A DNA stretch of 64,000 nt from Akkermansia muciniphila (GCA_947624785.1 CANQLV010000003.1:219063-283062), one strand, 5' to 3'; positions 1 through 9,777 are shown, counted from the stretch's first letter. The notes: generated by a model from the sequence alone, not told the origin. A program made the numbers and translations.

Positions 1-74
1 ATGTCTTGTGACTCCGGTAAGACGTTGTGTCATCAATTATCCGTTCACGTGATGACAAATTCCTTCCGTGAGGA

Positions 75-1262
75 TTACAAAACAATCTTGCTGGATATTT
101 CCTCCATTGCGTGAACGACATCCTGCGAATCGGGCCGGAAATACACCCGTTCAATTTCTTCAGAATCATGCCCTACGATGAAACGGCACAAGTCCGCCGG
201 CACGCCTGCCAACCGCAAAATTGTTACTGCGGTCGCCCTCAAGCTGTGAAAGCTTTTTTCAGACAGCACGCGCTTGTCTCCCTTCCCTTTCTTTTCTCCG
301 GAAGAAATCATGCCATGTTTTTTCAGCAGTCCGGTAAACTCAAGAGAAAGCTTGCTGGACTTCCCTCCGCCCTGCGCATGTTTCATGGCGGCCAGAGGGA
401 ACACAAATTCATTGATGGAATACTTCTCCCTCTCTTTCAATATCTCCTTCAGCGGCCCGATGATTGGCTTGTTCATGCGCCGCTTGGTCTTTTGTGAGGT
501 CATGGCAATCAGGCCGCCGTCAAGGTTGATCTGCTCCCATCTGAGGGTAGCAATATCGCCCAAACGCTGGCCACCCGTATAAAGGCATACCCGTATCATG
601 TCCGGCCATTCCCCCGGCAACACCTCTACAAGCCTTTTCACTTCTTCCACGGTGAACGCGCTGCGCTCCTGTTTGTCGTCCTGCTTTTTTTTCTTGTCCA
701 GCCTGGCTCCCCTGAAAGGATTGGAGATGATCAATTCTTTTTCCACCGCCTGGTTGAATGCGCAGGAAAGAGATTCAAGGTACCTGGATACTGTGCCGGA
801 TGACACGCGCTCCATTTCTGTCTCCGCAAACCGTCTCACGGTGTCTTTGTTGATCGAAGCTATTGCTTGCCCCCCATCGTTCCCCAGAAATAAAATAAAC
901 TGCTTGATAGCTTTTCCGTCTCTTTCGTAAGCCTGAATCTTGCCGGATCGTGATTGCAGCCATTCATGGAGATACGCTCCAACGCTCACGGCCTTTCTGC
1001 CAAGGCTGGCCGCCTGAACATCTCCGCCAGCGATAGCTTTGAGCCGCTGCGAGTCAACAAAGCCGGTCTTGTGTCCATGCTCAAGCTCTTCGGCAATAAG
1101 ACGAGCCCTAGCCTCGTTTTGGGCTATGAGCGCTCTTTTGTTTGCCCCAGGTGGAATAACCTTTGGGACCACGTCGATACGGGTGGTTTTCCTGATCTCT
1201 TTACCATCGAGCGTTTTGAAGACGGCCACCCACTTATTACTTCTTTTGATAATCCCTGCCAT
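75..1262 (-). CDS. int: Tyrosine recombinase / phage-type integrase
   Basis: Site-specific recombinase of about 395 residues that would catalyse integration and excision of the element lying to the left. The full catalytic set is visible: Arg233 in TGGQRLGD, Lys258 in SQKTK, His339 and Arg342 in HSLR, His365 in VGHD and the nucleophile Tyr374 in RVYF. The N-terminal third is a SAM-like core-binding region. The frame stays open upstream through the tRNA to 1466, but the ATG at 1262 is chosen because the product then begins like other integrases (MAGIIKR) and does not run through the tRNA. The gene points away from the tRNA 3' end, the usual arrangement of a tRNA-targeting island. No strong ribosome binding site is visible. 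Confidence 0.93.
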   Translation of the reverse strand: MAGIIKRSNKWVAVFKTLDGKEIRKTTRIDVVPKVIPPGANKRALIAQNEARARLIAEELEHGHKTGFVDSQRLKAIAGGDVQAASLGRKAVSVGAYLHEWLQSRSGKIQAYERDGKAIKQFILFLGNDGGQAIASINKDTVRRFAETEMERVSSGTVSRYLESLSCAFNQAVEKELIISNPFRGARLDKKKKQDDKQERSAFTVEEVKRLVEVLPGEWPDMIRVCLYTGGQRLGDIATLRWEQINLDGGLIAMTSQKTKRRMNKPIIGPLKEILKEREKYSINEFVFPLAAMKHAQGGGKSSKLSLEFTGLLKKHGMISSGEKKGKGDKRVLSEKSFHSLRATAVTILRLAGVPADLCRFIVGHDSEEIERVYFRPDSQDVVHAMEEISSKIVL

Positions 1263-1265
1263 GCG

Positions 1266-1304
1266 AACTGTACAATTTTTAAAACTTGTACAGCCACTTG
1301 TACA
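1266..1304. repeat. TTGTACA repeats upstream of the integrase
   Basis: TTGTACA occurs at 1286-1292 and 1298-1304 (period 12), with a related TGTACAA at about 1269-1275, all just upstream of the integrase ATG. Repeats in this position could be arm-type integrase sites or operator sites for the integrase promoter. The same TTGTACA-N5-TTGTACA arrangement occurs at 12830-12848. The function is inferred. Confidence 0.5.
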
Positions 1305-1398
1305 GCAAGCATTCCGTTTTCTGGCGTAATATGGCGCAAAGAAAAAGCACGGAACCCTTATAAAATCAGGCTTTCCGTGCTCTAGCGAAATAAAAAGC

Positions 1399-1488
1399 TG
1401 GCGGACAGGGAGGGATTCGAACCCTCGGTACTGTTGCCAGTACACACACTTTCCAGGCGTGCTCATTCGACCACTCTGACACCTGCCC
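1399..1488 (-). tRNA. tRNA-Ser (anticodon GGA)
   Basis: The reverse strand folds as a class II tRNA. A seven-pair acceptor stem (GGGCAGG with CCTGTCC, one G-U) is followed by a D-arm, an anticodon loop reading CTGGAAA with anticodon GGA, a long variable arm (TGTACTGGCAACAGTACC), a T-arm with GGTTCGAATCC, discriminator G and an encoded CCA. It decodes UCC and UCU serine codons. Its 3' end abuts the integrase region, so it is the likely attachment site of the element. Confidence 0.97.
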
Positions 1489-1522
1489 GTTGATAGATTG
1501 TGTTAGATAGGAAAGCGGGGGT

Positions 1523-1551
1523 AATGTAACGGCAGAAGAGAAGGTTGGCAA
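1523..1551 (-). promoter_or_regulatory. Probable sigma70-type promoter of tRNA-Ser
   Basis: On the minus strand TTGCCA (1551-1546) is followed after 17 bases by TACATT (1528-1523), about 35 bases before the tRNA 5' end. Spacing and position fit a housekeeping promoter. The call rests on pattern only. Confidence 0.5.
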
Positions 1552-1693
1552 TCTTTTTTTCACTTGGGAGGCGTTTTCCTGTTTTTCCCAGGCTCTTCTC
1601 GCCTCTTCCCCGTTGCCTGAAAAGGATGGAAAGCACAGAGGTATTGCCTAGGACTCTTCAAAGAGAATAGGAAAGGAATCATGCATACCATGC

Positions 1694-1726
1694 AAAAACA
1701 GGCTTCTGTTATCCACAGAAGCCTGT
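1694..1726 (-). terminator. Rho-independent terminator of the hexosaminidase gene
   Basis: A perfect 11-bp stem (1698-1708 with 1716-1726) around a 7-base loop is followed on the minus strand by a run of T (1698-1694). It lies about 120 bases beyond the GH20 stop codon. Nothing else is seen in 1552-1844. Confidence 0.75.
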
Positions 1727-1844
1727 CATTGAACAAGGTTGAGTTCTTCGTGCCCGATGCCTCTCTTCTCTAAAAAGGCAAAGAACGTTCTTCCTATTTT
1801 TCCAACGTTGCGTTTTTCAGGAAGGGACTCTTGCTGTTCGGTCC

Positions 1845-3326
1845 TTATTTCTTTTCCGGGCGTTCGAGGCTAATGCCCCATTTTTCCTGCATGAATTTTT
1901 TGTGGAATTCCAATTTGTCCTTGAAGCGGTTCAGGTTTTTCACCTCCTTGGGGGACCACGCGGTTTCCACCAGAGCCAGCGCCCGTGGGTAAGCCTGGTA
2001 GAAGACGCGTTCAATGTTCGGCAGGCGTTCCGCCCACAGGCAGCAGTCCACGCCGCGCACACGTTCCATTTCCTTGGCGGAGAGGCCGTGGCCCGGTTCC
2101 AGGGAGTACACGTTTTCCAGCGTGTTGACGGGCATCCAGCCCGTGTCCGGCTGGCCGGAGGGCCAGTCGCCGGGAAGCTGGGGATAGTCAAAGTAGCATT
2201 TGCCGTTGGGGGCGCAGATGACGTCCACCTTGTCGCCCGTGGTGTTGGCTACCGTTTTAGGCGTGTGGCCGCCTCTCCACGTGGTGACGATCACGCCATC
2301 CGGGTATTTGCCCATGGGCTCGTACCAGAAGACGGCCGTTTTCCCGCGGCTTTTCAGCATTTTGGCGCACCGGGTGAAGAATTCCACCATTTCCTTTTGC
2401 GCGGCGGCCTTTTTGTTTTCCTCACGGATGCCGGCTTTTTCACGGAAGTCGGCGCATTTGGGGCATTTCATCCAGTTGTCTTCCGGCGCTTCGTCTCCGC
2501 CCAGATGCACGTATTGGGACGGGAAGATGTCCTTGAGTTCATTGAAGACGGCGTTGTAGAATTTCCACACGTCCGGGTTGCCGGGGCACACCAGCGTGTA
2601 GGAGATGCCCGCATTCGTGCGCACTTCCAGTTTGGGGTCCGGGAAGCAGAGGAATTCCGGATAGGCGGTGCAAAGAGCCTGGTTGTGGCCGGGCACGTCT
2701 ATTTCCGGGATGATTTCAATGTTCCGGGCGGCGGCGTATTTCACCAGGTCCTTGAGCTGTTCCTTGGTGTACATGCCTCCATGAGGGGTTTTGTTGCCAA
2801 AGGTTTCCTTACGCCTGGAGGCCACGCTTTCCAGCTTGGGGTATCCGGGCACCGGAAGGCGCCAGCCCTGGTCATCCGTGAGGTGGAAATGGAGTTTGTT
2901 GAATTTGTAGAAGGACATCACATCAATGAATTTTTTGACGTCCTCCACCGGCACGAAGTGGCGCGCCGTGTCCATCATCATGCTGCGCCAGCCAAACCGG
3001 GGCTTGTCTTCAATGACACCGCAGGGAATGCCGCCGTCCCTGTATTGGGCCTGGAGCTGTTCCAGCGTGTTTTTGGCATAGAAGAGGCCCGCGCGGTCAC
3101 CCGCCTGGATTTCCACGCCCTGCGGCTTGATGGTGATTTTGTATCCCTCCGGCCCCAGGGCCTTGTTGGCGGCCTGCTTGAGGATTTTGGGGGATTTACA
3201 TACGCCTGAGGAAGTGCTGACTTCAACCGGCTCCGGGATGATTTGATAGGGACGGGATTCCACGTCGCCGGCGGCAAAAACGCTGCCGCCCATCGCCAGC
3301 AGAAGAGGTAGGATACACCATTTCAT
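1845..3326 (-). CDS. Secreted beta-N-acetylhexosaminidase (GH20)
   Basis: Glycoside hydrolase releasing terminal N-acetylglucosamine or N-acetylgalactosamine, here probably from mucin O-glycans or other host glycans. From the chosen ATG (3326) the product is 493 residues. It begins with a signal peptide ([19 protein letters not shown]), then a GH20 N-terminal beta domain (about 25-105) and the TIM barrel. Visible signature blocks are [11 protein letters not shown] near residue 147 and HLGGDEAP with the catalytic Asp278-Glu279 pair; family mechanism uses the substrate acetamido group. The frame runs 47 codons further upstream, but those residues would precede the signal peptide. Cleavage before GDVES suggests a periplasmic or exported enzyme. 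It is divergent from ruvB. Confidence 0.95.
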   Translation of the reverse strand: MKWCILPLLLAMGGSVFAAGDVESRPYQIIPEPVEVSTSSGVCKSPKILKQAANKALGPEGYKITIKPQGVEIQAGDRAGLFYAKNTLEQLQAQYRDGGIPCGVIEDKPRFGWRSMMMDTARHFVPVEDVKKFIDVMSFYKFNKLHFHLTDDQGWRLPVPGYPKLESVASRRKETFGNKTPHGGMYTKEQLKDLVKYAAARNIEIIPEIDVPGHNQALCTAYPEFLCFPDPKLEVRTNAGISYTLVCPGNPDVWKFYNAVFNELKDIFPSQYVHLGGDEAPEDNWMKCPKCADFREKAGIREENKKAAAQKEMVEFFTRCAKMLKSRGKTAVFWYEPMGKYPDGVIVTTWRGGHTPKTVANTTGDKVDVICAPNGKCYFDYPQLPGDWPSGQPDTGWMPVNTLENVYSLEPGHGLSAKEMERVRGVDCCLWAERLPNIERVFYQAYPRALALVETAWSPKEVKNLNRFKDKLEFHKKFMQEKWGISLERPEKK

Positions 3327-3465
3327 TGCTTGCGATTCTGACGGAACGGCATTCCCGGCGCAATCAAAAAAGCCCAGAGGCTTACGGCATGTCCCGGAAA
3401 AGGCTCTTCCCGCCCGCACTTCCATCTTGACGGATGCCCCAAAGACAGGTTTGCTAGTCCTGCGC

Positions 3466-4485
3466 ATGGGAGAGTCCTTTTACACACGCACTACGGAGAC
3501 GCCCCCCTCCGCCTTTGATTTGTCCCTAAGACCTCCTGCCTTCAGCGAGTTCCGCGGGCAGGAGAAGATCAAGGACCGCCTGATGCTGATGGTGGAAGCC
3601 GCCAAACAGCGCGACGACGTGCTGGACCACATTCTGCTGAGCGGCCCCCCGGGCCTGGGGAAGACGACGCTTGCCAATATTATCGCGAATGCCGTCGGCT
3701 GCCGCATCCATACGACGTCCGGCCCCCAGATCGAGAAGGCGGGGGACCTGGCCGGCGTGCTGACCAATCTGGAGAAGGGGGACATCCTGTTTATTGACGA
3801 GATCCACCGCCTTCACCCGGCCATTGAGGAGTACCTGTACCCCGCCATGGAGGATTTCCGGCTGGATATCATTATCGACCAGGGCCCGAACGCCCGCTCC
3901 ATCCAGTTGAATCTGCCCAAGTTCACCCTGGTGGGGGCCACCACGCGCGCCGGCATGCTGACCAGCCCGCTGCGTTCCCGCTTCGGCCTGGTGAACCGGC
4001 TGGATTATTACACGCAGGAGGATTTGTGCGCGATCATCGAACGGTCCGCCGGGCTGCTGAACGTTCCCGTGGAACCGGCAGGCGCGCTTCAAATCGCCCT
4101 GCGCTCCCGCGGCACGCCGCGCGTGGCCAATTCCCTGCTGCGCTGGGTGCGGGATTACGCCCAGGTGCGCGGCGACGGCGTGATTACGGAACAGCTGGCG
4201 CACGACGCCCTGACCATGATCGAGATTGACGACGACGGCCTGGACGAGATGGACAAGCGCCTGCTGGAAGCCATGATTTACAAGTTCAACGGCGGACCCG
4301 TGGGCCTGTCCTCCCTGGCCGTGGCCGTGGGGGAAGACGCCTCCACGCTGGAGGACGTGCACGAACCCTTCCTGATCATGCAGGGGTACATCAACCGCAC
4401 CCCCAGGGGACGCGTGGCGATGCCCTCCGCCTATCTCAAGATGGGCGCCACGCCGCCCGCCAACGGACAGGGATGGCTGTTGTAA
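3466..4485 (+). CDS. ruvB: Holliday junction branch migration DNA helicase RuvB
   Basis: AAA+ motor that drives branch migration of Holliday junctions with RuvA and RuvC. It shows Walker A (GPPGLGKTT), Walker B (LFIDEIHRL), sensor 1 (GATTRAG), an LRSRFG arginine-finger region and a C-terminal winged helix ([12 protein letters not shown]). The ATG at 3466 gives 339 residues, the usual family length; a TTG at 3427 would add 13 residues unlike RuvB. ruvA and ruvC are not in the window. Assignment is firm; only the start is open. Confidence 0.96.
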   Translation: MGESFYTRTTETPPSAFDLSLRPPAFSEFRGQEKIKDRLMLMVEAAKQRDDVLDHILLSGPPGLGKTTLANIIANAVGCRIHTTSGPQIEKAGDLAGVLTNLEKGDILFIDEIHRLHPAIEEYLYPAMEDFRLDIIIDQGPNARSIQLNLPKFTLVGATTRAGMLTSPLRSRFGLVNRLDYYTQEDLCAIIERSAGLLNVPVEPAGALQIALRSRGTPRVANSLLRWVRDYAQVRGDGVITEQLAHDALTMIEIDDDGLDEMDKRLLEAMIYKFNGGPVGLSSLAVAVGEDASTLEDVHEPFLIMQGYINRTPRGRVAMPSAYLKMGATPPANGQGWLL

Positions 4486-4606
4486 GCCATCCGTTTACGG
4501 CATGGCAGGAGTCCTGCGTTTTGTGCTGGTCATCAGGGCGCCTTTCTTTTAGACTGTTCCCACATAAAACGTCAGGACGTTTTCTGTTCATCATACGCCC
4601 AAAGCT

Positions 4607-5626
4607 ATGGCTGCCAATTCTGATATCGCCTTTAAAAGACTGCCCGTCAAGATCATCGGTACGGGTTCCTATGTTCCGGAACGCCGCCTGACCAATGCGG
4701 ACCTGGAGAAGATGGTGGACACTTCCCACGAATGGATCATCGAACGCACGGGCATCGTGGAACGCCGCATCGCCGCCCCTGACGAGTATACTTCCCACAT
4801 GGGGACGAAGGCTGCCCAGCGGGCGCTGGAATCCTGCGGATTGCAACCGGAGGATATCGACCTGATCATCGTCTCCACCATCACGCCGGATACGTTCACT
4901 CCTTCCACTTCCTGCTATATCCAGGATGCCCTGGGCGCCAAGAATGCCGCCGCCTTTGACATTTCCGCCGCCTGCTCCGGCTTCCTGTTCGCCATGAAGA
5001 CGGCCGTCCAGTTCATCGGCACGGGCCAGATGAAGACGGCCCTCATCATCGCCGCGGAAAAACTTTCCACCGTCGTCAACTGGGAGGACCGCACCACCTG
5101 CGTCCTGTTCGGGGACGGCGCCGGAGCCGCCGTGCTCCAGGCTTCCACAGGAGAGGAAGGGGAAGGTTCCATCCTCGCCACGGACATCGGCACGGACGGC
5201 GCCCTGCATGACCTGCTCCAGATCCCGGGCGGCGGCTCCCGCTGCCCCACCACGGCGGAAAATGCCCATGAACGCCTGGCCACCCTCGCCATGCGCGGCA
5301 AGGAGACCTTCCGCCAGGCGGTTCCCCGCATGAAGGATTCCGCCGCCAGCGTGATTGAACGCGCCGGCCTCACGGCGGAGGAGATCAAGCTGATCATCCC
5401 CCACCAGGCCAACCTCCGCATCATCAATGCCGTGGCCCAGCGCCTCTCCATCCCGGAAGACAAGGTGTTCATCAATATTGAGAAATACGGCAATACTTCC
5501 GCCGCCGCCGTGGCCATCGCCTTTGACGAAGCGCGCCGCACCGGCAGATTCGGCAAGGGAGACAATGTCGTCCTGGTCACCTTCGGCGCAGGCCTCACGT
5601 GGGGCGCCGCAGCCATCCGCTGGTAA
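4607..5626 (+). CDS. fabH: 3-oxoacyl-ACP synthase III (KAS III)
   Basis: Initiates fatty acid elongation by condensing acetyl-CoA or another primer with malonyl-ACP. The 339-residue protein has the catalytic Cys123 in AACSGF, the His in HQANLRI (about residue 266) and the Asn in GNTSAAA (about 298), completing the Cys-His-Asn triad. N-terminal KIIGTGSYVPERRLTN and the loop ERTGIVERRI are typical of FabH. It follows ruvB after about 120 bases and precedes the flavoprotein by 35 bases, so it may be cotranscribed with it. Confidence 0.95.
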   Translation: MAANSDIAFKRLPVKIIGTGSYVPERRLTNADLEKMVDTSHEWIIERTGIVERRIAAPDEYTSHMGTKAAQRALESCGLQPEDIDLIIVSTITPDTFTPSTSCYIQDALGAKNAAAFDISAACSGFLFAMKTAVQFIGTGQMKTALIIAAEKLSTVVNWEDRTTCVLFGDGAGAAVLQASTGEEGEGSILATDIGTDGALHDLLQIPGGGSRCPTTAENAHERLATLAMRGKETFRQAVPRMKDSAASVIERAGLTAEEIKLIIPHQANLRIINAVAQRLSIPEDKVFINIEKYGNTSAAAVAIAFDEARRTGRFGKGDNVVLVTFGAGLTWGAAAIRW

Positions 5627-5661
5627 TTTCCGTTATTCCATTCCAGAACTTACATTATCAC

Positions 5662-6792
5662 ATGACAACCGAACCGTACGGCAAAAAGAATCCGTTCCCC
5701 GCACCCGTTCTTTCCGTCAAGCACCTCACCGGGGAAGGCAGCCCGAAAGAAACGATCCATATTGAATACAGCCTGGACGGCGCCGGAATGGTGTACGTTG
5801 CCGGAGACGCCCTGGCCGTCATTCCCGCCAATGATTCTTCCCTGGCGGACGCCCTGGTTGAAAAGCTCGGCCTCAACCCGGATTCCCAGGTTCCCACACC
5901 GGAAGGGGGAACCGCCAGCCTGCGGGACGCCCTGATCAACTGCTATGACATCACCAATGTCAACAAGGCCCTGCTGACCAAATGGGCGGCCGCCTCCGGC
6001 AGCCAGGAGCTGGAAAACCTGCTGGCAGGGGACAAGGACGCGCTCAGCGATTTCCTGTGGGGCCGCGACGTGCTGGACCTGGCAACGGAGTACCCGGCCT
6101 CCTTTGAATCTGCGGAGGCTTTTGCAGGCATCCTTAAAAAGATCATGCCGCGCCTTTATTCCATCGCCTCCAGCCCGAACGCCCACCCTGAAGAAGTGCA
6201 TCTGTGCGTGGGCGCGGTGCGCTACACGGCCCGGGACCGCAAGCGCGGCGGCGTGTGCTCCACTTACATGGCGGACCGCCTCCAGCCGGGTCATACGGCC
6301 AGGGTGTTCGTGCATACCAACAAGAATTTCCGCCTGCCGGAAGACGGGGATACCCCCATCATCATGGTTGGCCCCGGCACCGGCATCGCCCCCTTCCGGG
6401 CATTCTGGGAGGAACGCATCGCCTCCGGGGACAAGGGAGGCAATTGGCTGTTCTTCGGCAATCCGTACAAGGCTACCGATTTCTGCTATGAAGACGAGCT
6501 GGCCAAATTGACGGCGGACGGCAGATTGAAATTGTCCGTAGCCTGGTCCCGCGACCAGGAGAAGAAGGTATACGTGCAGCATCTCATGGTCCAGGAAGGC
6601 GAAGAGCTCTGGAAGTGGCTGGAAAACGGCGCATGCTTTTACGTCTGCGGGGACGCCTCCCGCATGGCCAAGGACGTTGACGCCGCCCTTCATGAAGTTA
6701 TCCAGACCTGGGGCCGCAAGACTCCGGAAGAAGCTGCGGAGTACGTAGCGGACATGAAACAGCACCGCCGCTACCAGCGGGACGTGTATTAA
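5662..6792 (+). CDS. FAD/NADPH-binding oxidoreductase, CysJ-like (no flavodoxin domain)
   Basis: A 377-residue protein matching the FAD- and NADPH-binding half of diflavin reductases such as sulfite reductase flavoprotein and cytochrome P450 reductase. An FAD-binding barrel with RLYSIASSP (about residue 167) is followed by GVCSTYMAD, then the nucleotide site GPGTGIAPFRAFW and a C-terminal FYVCGDASRMAKDV block ending in an aromatic residue, as in the family. The FMN-binding flavodoxin domain that precedes these in CysJ is absent, so electrons would pass to a separate partner that cannot be named from this window. The ATG at 5662 is preferred over an earlier in-frame start overlapping fabH. A strong terminator follows. 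Confidence 0.85.
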   Translation: MTTEPYGKKNPFPAPVLSVKHLTGEGSPKETIHIEYSLDGAGMVYVAGDALAVIPANDSSLADALVEKLGLNPDSQVPTPEGGTASLRDALINCYDITNVNKALLTKWAAASGSQELENLLAGDKDALSDFLWGRDVLDLATEYPASFESAEAFAGILKKIMPRLYSIASSPNAHPEEVHLCVGAVRYTARDRKRGGVCSTYMADRLQPGHTARVFVHTNKNFRLPEDGDTPIIMVGPGTGIAPFRAFWEERIASGDKGGNWLFFGNPYKATDFCYEDELAKLTADGRLKLSVAWSRDQEKKVYVQHLMVQEGEELWKWLENGACFYVCGDASRMAKDVDAALHEVIQTWGRKTPEEAAEYVADMKQHRRYQRDVY

Positions 6793-6819
6793 TCCGGGAT
6801 ACGCTCCTTTCCTTTTACC

Positions 6820-6859
6820 GCGCCTTTCCATCATCCGTGGAAAGGCGCTTTTTCTTTTT
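6820..6859 (+). terminator. Rho-independent terminator after the flavoprotein gene
   Basis: GCGCCTTTCCA (6820-6830) pairs perfectly with TGGAAAGGCGC (6838-6848) around a 7-base loop and is followed by a T-rich tract. It ends the fabH-flavoprotein unit. Confidence 0.92.
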
Positions 6860-7000
6860 CCTACGGAGAAACCGTTACCGGTAAATCCCGGTTGACGCAG
6901 GGAAGAGCGGATTGCCTTTTCCCCTTCATTCCTTTTCCGGGTTTTCCACTCCCCTTGCGGAAAGGGAATTTACTTGCCCCAGAGGAATCCCTTATACAAC

Positions 7001-8038
7001 CTATTTACCTCTGAGGAAGGACCAGGGGCGCATGCCCCATCTTTCCACCCTGTCCGCCCAGATGCACCAGCAGTTTATCCGCGCCAGCAGTTTGCCAAAC
7101 GCCTTTTCCATATCAGCCAACGTCCCCTGTGAGCATGTCTGCACGTAGGCATTAAAATACGGCCGTTCCAGCCATCCATGCAGCATGGCCCCAATTACCT
7201 GCAGAAAGCGCAAACGGGCTTTCCTCTCCATTTCAAGCAGTCTGTCCGGATGCAATTCCCGCACAATCAAGAAGTGTACGGCAAATTGCCATTGCCTGTG
7301 CGGCATTAGTTTCCATTCCTCCAGCAGACGGAACAGGAGTTTTTCCACAGAGATATTCCGGCAATCCTGCTCCTGCAGGACGGAACCAATCTGCCGTACA
7401 TGGACTGATCCCACCTTTTTTCCCAGACCAATCCTATCCGTTTTCCTCATCAAGCGCATCCAGTACAGGATATCATTTCCACGCCTCATGCCTGCTTCCC
7501 AACAGGGGAGTGAAGCCGCCAAGGAGGAATTCAGAACAACACTGCTCGTATGGATGAAGAGAAGCCCCATTATCCCCAATCTCTGAAGAACAAAGAAACC
7601 CGGTGTTCTCTTCCGCCGGGGGATACAACCCTCCCGACCTTCTGCATATCCGGCGGCATAAACATGTATGCGGGGATGCTTTCTGAAAAAATGAAATGCC
7701 ATTTTCAAATGGTCCGGATACCAATAGTCATCCCCATCCAGAAACGCCACGTACTTTCCTTTCGCCGCGTTCAGCCCTATGTTTCTGGCGCGCGCAGTTC
7801 CTCCGTTTTTCCGGGAAATGACGTTAATACGGGAATCCTGAAAAAATTCCACCACTTGAAGGGAGCCATTCGCAGAGCCATCATCAACGATGATCAGTTC
7901 AAAGTTTTTAAATTCCTGATCCAATACGGATTGTATGGCCTTTCTCAAACAATGTTTCAAATTACAGGCAACTAAAATCACGCTGAACTCTATCCAGTTA
8001 TTTCGTCCAGCCCGCATGCGCCTGTTCTTTTCTTCCAT
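7001..8038 (-). CDS. Glycosyltransferase family 2
   Basis: Cytoplasmic GT-A glycosyltransferase, probably adding a sugar to a lipid-linked surface-glycan precursor. The 345-residue protein has the nucleotide-sugar fold: FSVILVACN, then LIIVDDGSANGS, NGGTARARNIGLN and the metal-binding FLDGDDYWYP. The C-terminal half (from about residue 150) is also shared with the GT2 at 10199-11191, including the tail CIWADRVERWG against CIWLDRLERMG there, so the two are paralogues. The N-terminal VACNLKHC departs from the usual PxYN form. A downstream ATG eight codons in (MRAGRNNW) is an alternative start. Donor and acceptor are unknown. Confidence 0.88.
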   Translation of the reverse strand: MEEKNRRMRAGRNNWIEFSVILVACNLKHCLRKAIQSVLDQEFKNFELIIVDDGSANGSLQVVEFFQDSRINVISRKNGGTARARNIGLNAAKGKYVAFLDGDDYWYPDHLKMAFHFFRKHPRIHVYAAGYAEGREGCIPRRKRTPGFFVLQRLGIMGLLFIHTSSVVLNSSLAASLPCWEAGMRRGNDILYWMRLMRKTDRIGLGKKVGSVHVRQIGSVLQEQDCRNISVEKLLFRLLEEWKLMPHRQWQFAVHFLIVRELHPDRLLEMERKARLRFLQVIGAMLHGWLERPYFNAYVQTCSQGTLADMEKAFGKLLARINCWCIWADRVERWGMRPWSFLRGK

Positions 8039-8724
8039 TTTCCACAGTTAAAACCTGATGGAGAAATACAGGATTTCTAAATCCGGTTTTTTTAGCCGGA
8101 TACGTGAAATCCTGTTAACATGCAGGTCATGAGATTTTTATGCGTCTCCATGCTATTAAACGGCTGGAGAGTTATTTCTTTCCAGACTTTCATGCCCCCA
8201 ACCGTCGCCATTCATATTAAGCATTTTTTATTGAACCCGGATTAGAAATTCGCGGTTAATTCATCAGTTTTCATTTTTAACAACAAAATATAAAATACCT
8301 TCCGCTCTTCTATTCTGACGCCCGGTTTTTCCAGGGAAGCAAAGAACGGCCTTCCCCTGAACCATGCCATTCCCCCCATTTTTTCCCTGAATCCTGAGAT
8401 ATATTCCCCCAGCCTTGAAAGAGATTTCACCCATCGTCAACGTTATGTTCCTTCCGCCCTCTTCCCTGCATGCACTTTTCCCCCTGCATCCATGCCTGCC
8501 AAACTACCGGCAACAAGGGTTCTCCTCTTCTTTGACGCCTAAATCCGCATCATCACCATTTTCCCATTCCTCCGTATTCAAACCCGCATATATTTTTTCA
8601 CATGCAGCAGCAGTAGAAAATCACGCAGGCCATGGTTCGAGGAAGACTTCACGAAGAATTTCTCCAGGAGTTTCCTTTCCCGCCTGGGCGCCCTCCTTCC
8701 ATCCGGATGGAGTTCAGGCCGCTT
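8039..8724. other. Intergenic stretch with one large hairpin
   Basis: No convincing gene is seen in about 690 bases; short open frames here have no recognisable features. The one notable structure is an imperfect hairpin at 8069-8114: CAGGATTTC pairs with GAAATCCTG, and ATCCGG with CCGGAT inside. It lies just upstream of the minus-strand GT2 gene. Confidence 0.5.
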
Positions 8725-9777
8725 TTATCTTGCGCCGCAAACGGTCCTTTTCACTTTTCTGAGTTTGAAAAAAAAGACCATGCAGAATAGATACAGTTTT
8801 TGCGGCAAGGAATGGGCCATTCCCATCCATCCCGGTCCTCTTAACGCCCACCTCCGGCGGAAAGAATAGTTCCACCAGTTGTGCAGCTGATCAATGTGGC
8901 TTATCGCCTTTCTTCTTTCCTCCATTTCAGCAAGCAATTCTTCCCGCGAGCGGAAAACCGGAGTGCGTCCTTTCAACAAGTCCTCACACAGTTCCAGGCC
9001 TGCCTCCTTGCTTTTCCTCAACTGGTTGCGCATCACCTGATCCTTTTTTTCAAAAGCCGCGGCCGTTTTCATGCTGGCAAACCGGGCTGCGCTGTTGACG
9101 GCACAAATGTTTTTGACGGCAAACCTGTAATAGTACAGGGAGATATCCGGCAATTCATAGATGTTTCCTTGCAGCCATGCATGAAATCCCATCAAATCGT
9201 CTTCAAAACTGGTCGTCATCGGCAGGGAACTCCCCCATTGATAGGCGCTTTTCCTGATCATCATGCTTCCTCCGTAATGGGAGACGGAGGAGAAAGCCCC
9301 CTGCTGAAGCCTGACAGCCAATTCACCCTCCGGAGGAGCCGGAAACGCCGGAAAGTCAAACGTAACGTCTTTCTCTTCATACACATGAGTCATCTGGCTG
9401 ACGACAGCCACGGCATCCGGATGCTCCGTCACCACTCCGGCAAAAATCCTGCACCTCCAGGGGAAGGAACAGTCATCTCCGTCCTGACGGAGAATCCATT
9501 CATGGGAGGCCAGCTCCACGGCCTGCCGTATATGCGGCCCGCGCCCCAGAGGGGTTTCATTCCGGTTCAATACCACACGGTGCGGTCCCCGATACTGCGC
9601 CGCCATTTCCTGCATGACTGCAAAAGTACCGTCGGAAGAACCGTCATCAGACAGGATGATTTCAACCGGCCCTTCATAATCCTGTCCAAATACGCTCCGG
9701 ATGGCATCTCCAATGCAATATTCCTCATTATGTCCGGTCAGAATGATACTGATAGAGGGGAGTTCCGGAGGATTCAT
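8725..9777 (-). CDS. Glycosyltransferase family 2
   Basis: A 350-residue GT-A enzyme: PSISIILTGHNEEY at the N terminus, EIILSDDGSSDGT, and the metal-site region LRQDGDDCSFP. The rest is not closely similar to the two paralogous GT2 proteins on either side, so substrate use probably differs. A basic and hydrophobic C-terminal segment (LYLFCMVFFFKLRKVKR) suggests membrane association. The ATG at 9777 is preferred to a GTG five codons upstream. It reads in the same direction as the GT2 at 7001-8038 but is separated by about 690 bases. Role in glycan assembly is inferred from context. Confidence 0.87.
   Translation of the reverse strand: MNPPELPSISIILTGHNEEYCIGDAIRSVFGQDYEGPVEIILSDDGSSDGTFAVMQEMAAQYRGPHRVVLNRNETPLGRGPHIRQAVELASHEWILRQDGDDCSFPWRCRIFAGVVTEHPDAVAVVSQMTHVYEEKDVTFDFPAFPAPPEGELAVRLQQGAFSSVSHYGGSMMIRKSAYQWGSSLPMTTSFEDDLMGFHAWLQGNIYELPDISLYYYRFAVKNICAVNSAARFASMKTAAAFEKKDQVMRNQLRKSKEAGLELCEDLLKGRTPVFRSREELLAEMEERRKAISHIDQLHNWWNYSFRRRWALRGPGWMGMAHSLPQKLYLFCMVFFFKLRKVKRTVCGAR

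Noticed and set aside
75..1466. Long 463-codon version of the integrase
   Set aside because: The first 68 codons run through the tRNA and a repeat region and do not resemble an integrase; the ATG at 1262 fits better.
1902..3209. Long plus-strand open frame opposite the hexosaminidase
   Set aside because: It is the antisense of a clear GH20 gene; its composition (His, Val, Gly-rich) is typical of shadow frames in GC-rich DNA.
3526..4362. Minus-strand frame opposite ruvB
   Set aside because: Antisense shadow of a certain gene, with no domain of its own.
8415..8762. Possible 115-residue protein between GT2 genes
   Set aside because: Overlaps the end of a real gene on the other strand, no recognisable features, no ribosome binding site.
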